From Phylloscopus collybita (Eukaryota > Chordata > Aves > Passeriformes > Phylloscopidae): 64,000 nt of DNA. The stretch spans positions 5,646,001 to 5,710,000 of the forward strand of contig JAJNNQ010000137.1 in the NCBI GenBank assembly GCA_027886175.1, given 5' to 3'. Both the position numbers and the translations under genes were made by a program. The notes under the pieces are model-generated. The model was not told where the DNA came from and searched no databases. It saw only the letters and a program-made list of their open reading frames with translations. Shown here piece after piece: positions 53,561 through 64,000 of the stretch. Within the stretch, counting starts at the first letter, position 1, and every line of letters begins with the position of its first letter.

Positions 53561-55273
53561 GCTCCTGTTCCTCAGGTCCCTCACCTGTGGAATGGGCAGT
53601 GCAGTTCATGAAAGGGAGGGTTGGTGTTTGAAAATCACAGCTCAAGGGATGCAATCCTTTGCCTCTGATCACTGGGGAAGGCTACCAGAACTGCCACTGT
53701 GGCTTTAATTTGTAGAGATAAAAGTGCCTCTTGAATGAATGAGCTGCTGGGCAGACTTTTGCATCTTGGATTTGTGAAGTTCCAGACACTTTTAAGTGAA
53801 ACTCTTGACTAAGTGGGAATTTCCCATTAGCCCTCATTAGGATTAGTCACAACTGCAAAATTATTTGATCTTTAGGCAGTGGATAGTTCCACCTTCACTA
53901 CAGACCTCTGTAGAAGGAATGTGGGAGTTGCTGGAAGCAAAATTACAGTGTCTGCCTTGCTTTGCTTGGCTACAATATTATCTACTTGTTCCATAATTGA
54001 TTCAGCCTCTTGGAGAATGCCACAGTGGGCCAGATCTTTTCTTGAGTTTCCATGTGGAGAAAGAAGAAGAACCAGGCTTTTTCAAATTGGTGTAATCTGC
54101 TTTATATGGCCAGATAAGATCTCCAGGAATAATAGAACCTGCATATGTCAGTGGTAGAATAGGGAAATACTTTGAAAAAAAAAATTATGGAGATCACTTA
54201 TGCCTCTAGAAAGGTTTGAGGTCATTACTAGAAGAAAAAAGGTTATTTTCTTGTGAGAATGCTGCCATCAGATAAATCCTGGGAGATGATGAGCTCCTTT
54301 TGACTCATAAGATGAAAGTGGAAAAAATGGTACTTAAATATTCACTTTGGAAAGAAAGTGATCCTCAGTGGGGAGAAAGAAACCTGCTCAACAGCTCATT
54401 TGTGAAGTGTATAATGGAAGAAATATCTCAGCACAGAGAATTGTATGTTTTTCTTGATAGCTTTACTGTGACTGCCACAGAGGATGTCATTTAAGTGTAA
54501 TAGGCCTTTAAAGACAATACTTCCCTTTCTAATAGGGGTCAGGATTGATCAGAAAGGAGCAAGCAGTTCAGGAAAGAGGATGACTGTAATAACAAACATG
54601 ACTGGGGATCTGAGCTGGGCCAGTTTCCCCTTTCAGCATCCATGCATCACTGTCTCAGAACAGACTGCATAGCATACTATTAAATTAGAATACACCAGGC
54701 AGCTCAAACAAATTAGTTCATCTCAGAAAGGGATGGGGTTCTTCAAAAACTTTCCTTTTGGCTTAATTTCTGTGCTTTGTGGGGTTCATTCATCTTTGAA
54801 CCCAAGTTTTGTGGCACTGAAGCCTGCATGCCTCGTTCTGCTCTGCACCTGATGGCTTGTCTTGCCTGGAAATCTCCTTGATTGTGTGTTTTGGTGCCTT
54901 CACCCTGCTGGTGTGTGAGCTGCAGTGACAAGAGGTGCTGGTGGTGTGTGCCATGCCCTGCTGTGACCTTGGAATTCATCCTGGAGTAAAGAACTAATTC
55001 CAGCTACAGAATGGTTCACAACATTTCAGGGATGTTTTCCTTGAGTGAAAATGATTGTTGCCCTCTAAGGGGGTTGCTGCCTTCTGGTGAAGGGGGTCCA
55101 GGGTTGTGAAGGAAACTACCTGACTACACTGTAATAAATTCATGCTTTATGATGTGCAACTTTAAATCAATGTTTTCTGGCTTCATAGAAGTCTCTTTTC
55201 TCTAAGTAGCTTTCCTGTAAGTCTCTGGTGTGGATTTCCAGTCTTAATCCTAGTTCTTTTAGTGGGTGGGCTC
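53561..55273. other. Intronic sequence, nothing recognised
   Basis: No repeat or exon was recognised. The ORF at 53879-54157 has no domain pattern. Confidence 0.5.
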
Positions 55274-55297
55274 TTTTTTTTTTTTTTTTTTTTTTTT
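55274..55297. repeat. Poly-T run (24 bp)
   Basis: T24 flanked by CTC and CCCCTGAG. Confidence 0.95.
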
Positions 55298-55888
55298 CCC
55301 CTGAGATTATTAAATATTGAGCAGCTAAACTAGAAGAAATTACAAGCCTCAAATGGGAATTAAGATTCTTGCAGCTGACTGGTGACAAAAGCTGTCAAAA
55401 CACTAAGCTGTTGTAACTGTAGATATTAGTACCCCCAAAAAATAGAAGTTAAATCCAAACAAATAGGAAAACTCTTGGTGGCTGCACAAGACCAAAGCTT
55501 TGTGCTGCTCATTCTGTTGCAGACTGAAATGGTAAGTGGAAACCAAACTGGTTTATAAGGAGGTGAATGAAGAAGCTCTGCCTGGAGTGTGATACTGTTG
55601 GGTGGCTCTGTTATAGTCATGGCTATAAGCCCCAGCAGAGGTCTGGGTATTGATGGGATATTATTGATGACATTACTTCCTCCTAAACATTTTGTAAAAG
55701 TGGAAGCAGCAGAATGACTGGAAATAAAAGTCTGGAGTTGGGGATGTGCTGCCCATCCCTGGCATGGTGACTCCCAGGGTCCTTTCATACTGTGACTGCT
55801 CATTGCAAGCTCGCTGTGGTTTCAAGATACCTCCTAACTTGGACAAAATGCTGAGGGAATGAGCATGGAGCAATGGCTCAGGGCACAG
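55298..55888. other. Intronic sequence, nothing recognised
   Basis: Ordinary intronic composition between the T24 run and a short tandem duplication. The 125-codon minus ORF at 55426-55803 is unrecognised. Confidence 0.5.
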
Positions 55889-55944
55889 AGAAAGGTGTCA
55901 GTGCTCCAGAAAGGGGTCAGAAAGGTGTCAGTGCTCCAGAAAGG
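55889..55944. repeat. 30-bp tandem duplication
   Basis: The 26-base block starting AGAAAGGTGTCAGTGCTCC occurs at 55889-55914 and again, identical, at 55919-55944, a period of 30. The perfect identity suggests a recent local duplication. Confidence 0.92.
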
Positions 55945-57137
55945 AGTGCCTTGCTGCAGGAAACGCCCAGCAAGGAGTATCTGTGCCCTTTGCCATTGTT
56001 GGAGTGTCCATCAGGATATAGCAGCAGCATTTTGGCAGAGTGGGAAGTGCTGTTCATCCTCTGTAAAGGGTTAATAGCAGCCCCAGCCTGTGGCATCAGG
56101 CACCTCCATGGGATCATCACTGCAGGCAGGGATTGGGATCAGCCTGGAGAGGGGAACTGGGGTCAGACACAGCCCAGGGCAGGGCCATGTCTGGTGTTGG
56201 AGCAGGCACTCATGGGGCCCCAAGGTAGGAAACAGCATTTTCAGTTGTGGCTGGGAGGCTTAGTGGAAATTAAATGAGTAGGGAGGCTAAAAATACTGGT
56301 GTTAATACAGTGATCCCAGTTGTTGTGCTCTTGCCCAGGCAAAGGAAGCATTGCCATAGAAGGGGCTGCAGGGTTGGAGCTGTGTGTTTGATGAATGAAA
56401 ATAGCTAGAAAAAGTATTTGTGCTCTAAAGCATAGATGGCTGCAACCAGATTAGTCAGCTTTTCCCATGAATTTATATTCAGTTCTTGGGAATATGTAGG
56501 GAATTTGGTTTCTGTACCATGTGTAGCACAGTCCCGAAGTCCTTCTCCTTTCCTCTTGTCTGGCTAAAAACCCTCTCCACATTTCAGTATTGTTAACTTA
56601 GCATTCAGACATCACCAAGCTATTGAAAGTTAAATTGTAATTTCATTTTCATGCAGCTGTCAGAACACTGATGGATGTGACTTTGGAATGAAAATCGTGT
56701 TGGGACGCACCTGGATGATGTGTGAGGAGAGTGAGAAGGTGTTTACAAAACAATTGAGTAGAAAATTTTAAGAAAACCCAAAAGAGAGAACGTGAGTTGT
56801 GCAGAAAAATGGCTCAGTAGAAAAGTGGTCTGCAGGACCAGAATCTCCCTGGTGTGTTACACAGAGCCTGAGCTCATCCCACAGTTAACTCCTTGAGGCC
56901 CATGGAAGAAGCTGTAAAAATGCTAATGAAGACTTTTTCCCCCTCTGTTTGTGGTGCAGTCCAAAGTCACCTTTTGTTGGAGTCCAGGACACATGGAAAA
57001 TTCCTTGTGCTGCCCTGGGGGGTCTGAGACCCTGGCTGGGACCCCAGGAAAGCACTGCCTTTGACCTCAGTCCATGGGAAAAACTTCCAACACTTAGAGA
57101 GAGATGAGTTGAAAGCAACAAAGGTTTGGAAGAAATA
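55945..57137. other. Intronic sequence, nothing recognised
   Basis: GC-moderate then AT-rich intron. No exon or repeat was recognised. Confidence 0.5.
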
Positions 57138-57714
57138 GTAGTTTAGTTTGTCACAGGGTGAAAATTTGTAGTTCTGGGATTTTTAGTATGGAGACAGATG
57201 AGAGCAAGGTGAAGAATTTTGGGCGGTATCTCTTCTTCTTCTTCTTCTTCTTCTTCTTCTTCTTCTTCTTCTTCTTCTTCTTCTTCTTCTGCTCCATTTT
57301 CTGCTGCGACGGTGGCACAGAGACATTGGCAGGATGGGTTTGACACAGAGGTTGTGTGTTTAGAGTAGGTAGTGATTATTGGCACAGAACAATAAACATA
57401 GCACGTTTTAGGAGTTAATTGGGTTAGAAACCTTTAAGAACCTTGGGATCTTCTTTCCAGGGGGGTTTCACTGTGTTCCTGGCGCGTTAAGCCAGGTTTT
57501 GGCTGCGCGCAGAACTTGAGATAAGAAATAGAATAAACACCTCTGAAGACCGAAACTGCAAGTCTCATTTATCTTTTTAACCCTGGCACTGGACTTTTGG
57601 AGGAAAAAGATCACCTCACAATCAGGGACTCCTGAAAGGGAGTTTCCCGCGACCTTTCTTTGGAGAGTCTTTGGAGGAGCAGAATTTGAGTGTGGTTGCC
57701 AAAGCCACACTACA
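57138..57714 (+). mobile_element. Avian endogenous retrovirus LTR, sense orientation
   Basis: A roughly 577-bp segment matches an avian LTR I recall. It starts around TAGTTTAGTTTGTCACAGGG and has TTAATTGGGTTAGAAACC in the middle. A polyadenylation signal AATAAA at 57532-57537 is followed by CTCTGAAGACCGAAACTGC. It then has TTTCCCGCGACCTTTCTTTG and ends at GCCACACTACA (57714). The 5' TG is unclear, no target-site duplication was confirmed, and no viral gene follows. It holds a second AATAAA at 57391-57396 and the TTC repeat. Being solo and in the same direction as CAMK1D, its polyadenylation signals are in a potentially active orientation. Confidence 0.65.
57231..57290. repeat. (TTC)20 / (GAA)20 trinucleotide repeat
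   Basis: Sixty bases of uninterrupted TTC units (GAA on the minus strand), ending at TTCTGCTCC. It lies within the LTR at 57138-57714. Minus-strand ORFs through it encode only a poly-Glu run and are not genes. Confidence 0.97.
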
Positions 57715-60700
57715 AAAATGACCTTTAGTTTGGTTGGTCTCCTTTGATTCAGTCTCTTGTCTCAGGGTAGATGGGCATGGTATATTTTTCAGATGTTGAG
57801 TGTTCCCTTTTTTTTTTCTCTTTTTTTTTTTCCCCTGGTTTGGCCAGGGCAAAGTACACATTGGAGGCCAATTGTATCATCATTAAGAACATTAGCTATA
57901 TGCAGCCTGAAGACGTGAAATCTGTTTCCTGGCTATGTCTGTTGACTTAGTGTGACAGAGCACCTGCTAATGCAGTGGAAAACTGCCCAACATGGAGGTT
58001 GAATGGAAAAAATGAGGTTTTAACCCTCCATCAGCTTTGTCTTCATTTTGTCAGTATTTTTATCACAGCAATTTTTTTTTTCTGAATGAGGACAGATCTA
58101 CTGTCACAGTATATGCTGTTCATTGTATTTCAGAAATTAAATGTTCATATTAAATTATAGTTCCAACAGAAGAAGGAAAAACTCATTTGTTCTTTATTTT
58201 GCTTTGATCTGCAGGATAGCCTAGCCTTGCAGCCACTACTTTTTCATAGAAAATCCAGTCTGTTTGGGTATGAATAATGTTCATATTTCAGTGTTAATCT
58301 TGAAATTCTAATCTTTAAATCTATAAAAAAGAAAAATAATGCATGAGAAATAATTTAAATGAATCAAAATCTAAAAGATTGGCATCTCATAGGATACTGC
58401 ATAGTCCAGGTGTTTGCAAAGGGGTGAGGAGCAAAAACATCTCAAGCACCCTCTGGAATTTGCCATTATCTCAATGTCACTCACCAAGTCCTTTAACCTC
58501 TTTATTTTTTTTTTTTAATGTTGTTCCTAATTCATATGGAAATTATCTAAATGATAAAATTATTCCATGCCTTAATTAGAAGTTTGAAAAGAGCAAACCC
58601 CTCCAGGGTAAATGATAATATGGTCAAAACTTTCAAAAATAGGTTGTTGCCGCACATGGATTTTGGCAGCTAAAAGTGGTTTCATTGTGCAGAAGTTTCT
58701 CGTTACCCATTTCCACCACTGTCCTACTTCCTTAAAGCCATGATACATTTTTACTTGTTTGCTATCATCTGCAGGCAGGACAGGGAAAATTCCTGAAGGA
58801 TTTAGAAGCTCCTCTTCAGAGAGGCGAAGACTTTGTCCCTGGGCGTGTTGGAAAGGTTGCAATTACCTCCTTCAGAGCTGAAGGGAATGGTGCATCCCAA
58901 CCATTCCAGAGACACTTACATTTTTAACTAGTTAACCTCTTTTCCCAATTAAAAAAAAAATAAAAAATCTATATCACAGTGTGATACTTGTCTTTCTTCC
59001 TTTACTGCTTGATGATGTTTAATGAAAGCCATGGCCTTTTCACAAAAGTCCTGCCATGTTGATAGTGTAAAATACTAAATTTTCCTACTCCAAACTTCTT
59101 TCTAAAACTTTGTACACAATTACATTTTAAATCTCAACAAAGAATTGTAATTCTTAGAGATAAATTGCTTTATTCATTAATATCATGATTTTAAAAGTAA
59201 TATTAATTCCTTTTGGGGAGAAAAAAATCTTTAGCAAGCCTGCTGAGCTGGTAGTTCTGGGGAACTTTTTTGAGGCAGTAAGGATTTGCTGTAGGATATA
59301 TTGCTGTTAGCAAGAAAATGAGCAGCCTTGTCCTTCTGACTTTCTCTCTGATATTTACCTATTCATGCTTGAGTCAAGAGGGGTTTAGTGGAGGCTGGAC
59401 TGTGTCATTAAGGGTGGATGAATTCAGCTGCATGTTTGAAATTATAATTGCTTGCCCATCTATTCAGTATTATTTTTGACTCTTCCCTGACTCCAGCAGA
59501 CTCCAGGAGTACCTTTGCTGCCTCTCCCTTGCTGCTGCTCCCTCCCACCCTTTCTTTCTTCTTGCCCTATATTGCTGAGTCTCTGTTTAACACTCTGATC
59601 CCTCTCTGCATCTGTTCCCTTCCTTCTCTTTCCTTCCAGTGCTTCACTTCTCTTTCTTTTGTGCACTGACTTGTTGCCTTGCCCCCCTCCCTTGCACTGT
59701 GGGCACAGGAGCACATATAGTGCACAGGATAGTGCAGACTGCCTCACTTCTGCCTCCTCACATCTCCCTCCTGCTTTCCCAGCAGATCCATCCCAGCTCT
59801 CCCTCTCCCATTGCCCGGGAACTCTTCCCAGCATTAGCAATTTCATGCCATGGCCTCATATAAAAATCAATGTTAAAAAGCACCCTGTCCGTGCCTAGGG
59901 TTGACATGGGACCAAATGCTTTAGCTGAGCTTCAGGTTATTTCATGCTGTAATGAGGAAGGTTGTTAAGGAGATAGGGAATTGGGTTTCATGAGTATTGC
60001 AGAGCTCCACAAAAAATTTTCATTTAAATTCAGAGGCTCTTTCCAACCAGGGAAACCATGTCTGTCCTGATAAGTGGAGGAAGAAATCCAGCGAAATGAT
60101 GAAGCCAGCTGAAAAAGAGGTGCTTCACAAAGTTAATTATATTGTGCAGAGGGAAAATAAAGAGATTTCCACTATTTTGTTGTCTGAGATCAGCAATGAA
60201 GTGCAGATTGGGATGGGAGCTCCCTGTATTTTTATAATATCATAAACACTGTGAGAGCTGTGTGATCAGTAAACCACTGGTGAGAATATTGCAGCTTCTA
60301 ACACCATTTAACTGAAGGCAAGGAGCCTGTTCAAGGCACAGCTGGAGTGAAGTACAGTGCTGAAAGCTTAAGCAGATGGGACTTAAGGGGTTCATGAAAT
60401 ACAGCTGGGAGCAGCCCTGTGAGTTTCTGGGCCCTGTGGTCTGCAACCAAAGCTGGTAAAGCACTGAGAGGTCTTAGGGCTTTCCAGTCAAAGGGTTTTA
60501 TTGCAGTTCTGGTCTGGCTGTCCCAAGCATGAGGGTCAGGATGAAAACCTTCTTTGGTAAATCGAATGGCAAGGGCTGTTGATAACAGGAAAGCAAAGAA
60601 CACAATTAAAAACAATCTGGGTGGCTTATTTGTGCAACCCATTTGGATCAGTTGTGTGGACCCTAAATTGGAGCCTGTGATGCCCTGACATGCTGTGGTG

Positions 60701-61355
60701 GATTATAAACAAAGCAGAAAAGAGGGAATCATTCTGCTACTCCAAGTGGCACAAATGTAACCATAGTCTGTCCTTTTTAGTAAAAATGAGGCAAAACTTT
60801 TCTTGGTTCAGAGGATCACTTCCCCATGTGGACAAGCTGTCCAACATCTGCTGTATAACAACATGCAAAAAAGTCTTTTTTGATCAACTTCCTATCACTC
60901 TTTCCATATCTGCTGGCTACTAAAGTATTTCTGGGTAAACAGGTACTTTGTTTCCAGAGCAGCAGCCTCTTCCTTTTGCTTATCCACTTAATGATTCCTG
61001 TGGCTGTTTTGCAACTCAGGAGCTGTTGGTGAGGTCACAGCAGCCTGGTTGTGTTGTCCAACTGCATGACTTAAAAAGTCTGTCCAGGAAAGGAAATTCT
61101 TTTGTTTATCCACAAAACATCTAGATAAGCAGAAGTTGTGGGGAATGAAAGGCAGAGAAAATTGGTGGTAGCCAGATGAGACTGTGACCAAACATTAACC
61201 CTTTAAGAGCGGGCTTGGAGCATGGTTGGGTTTGCTCAGCACCCTCCTGAGCCTTTATCAGAGCGAGCTACGTAGGAAAGCAACATAATCTGCTAATGAG
61301 GGGAAATAATAAAGGAAAGACTATTTTTATTTCTTGTAAATTAAACACAAACTTT
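57715..61355. other. Intronic sequence, nothing firmly recognised
   Basis: T-rich runs occur at 57810-57831 and around 58070 and 58505. A 128-codon minus ORF at 59460-59846 is purine-rich low complexity. The segment 60000-60235 reads like a possible conserved block (see findings). No exon was seen. Confidence 0.5.
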
Positions 61356-61480
61356 CATAGAATCATAGAATCGAAGAATGATTTGGGTTGGCAGGAACTT
61401 TAAGGATCATACAGTTCCAACTCCCTGCCATAGGCAGGGGACACCTTCTGCTAGACCAGGTTGCTCAACCTGATCCTCCA
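61356..61480 (-). mobile_element. CR1 LINE 3' terminal fragment
   Basis: It shows the octamer tail CATAGAATCATAGAAT, then GATTTGGGTTGGCAGGAACT, CAGTTCCAACTCCCTGCC and CTAGACCAGGTTGCTCAACC, the reverse complement of the CR1 3' end. It is about 125 bp long, 5'-truncated, and lies about 1.1 kb upstream of the CAMK1D exon. The right limit is approximate. Confidence 0.93.

Positions 61481-64000
<2,520 letters not shown>

Noticed and set aside
57143..57385. Minus-strand ORF with a long poly-Glu run
   Set aside because: The run is the translation of the TTC/GAA microsatellite. Nothing around it looks coding.
59460..59846. 128-codon minus ORF rich in Lys, Glu and Gly
   Set aside because: It is the complement of a pyrimidine-rich low-complexity stretch and has no domain.

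Overview
This window looks like bird nuclear DNA, most likely from a songbird. The signs are CR1 LINE fragments with the avian octamer tail, LTRs of families I recognise from passerine genomes, and one vertebrate exon in about 64 kb of otherwise non-coding sequence. The species call is an inference from repeat content; no database search was possible.

The only protein-coding exon I can support is at 62600-62731 on the plus strand. It encodes residues 32-74 of calcium/calmodulin-dependent protein kinase ID (CAMK1D), plus the split codons at both ends. Positions 1-62599 are therefore the 3' part of a very long CAMK1D intron, and 62732-64000 is the start of the next one. By human numbering these are introns 1 and 2.

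Layout of the large intron: a CR1 reverse-transcriptase-region fragment at the left edge; unique sequence with a CpG-enriched patch near 8.4-8.8 kb; an AT-rich inverted repeat at 13.3 kb; a probable LTR at 13.85-14.45 kb; a sense CR1 3' end at 14.7-15.1 kb; a TAATTA-rich block at 18.4-18.6 kb; three ancient CORE/MIR-type SINE remnants at 23.6, 28.4 and 29.1 kb; a rearranged endogenous retrovirus remnant on the minus strand at 32.26-34.11 kb; a 460-bp CR1 at 36.3 kb; poly-T, TG/AT and other simple repeats; a CR1 scrap at 53.5 kb; a sense-strand LTR at 57.1-57.7 kb carrying a pure 20-unit TTC (GAA on the other strand) repeat; and a CR1 3' end at 61.36 kb, about 1.1 kb before the exon.

The many open reading frames of 60-171 codons have no recognisable domain, start context or splice structure, and read as chance ORFs in intron and repeats. 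I see no bacterial-type operon, CRISPR array, tRNA, rRNA or new multi-gene system. The points of most interest are the TTC repeat inside the sense LTR, the asymmetric retroviral remnant, the CpG patch and a few blocks that could be conserved regulatory elements.
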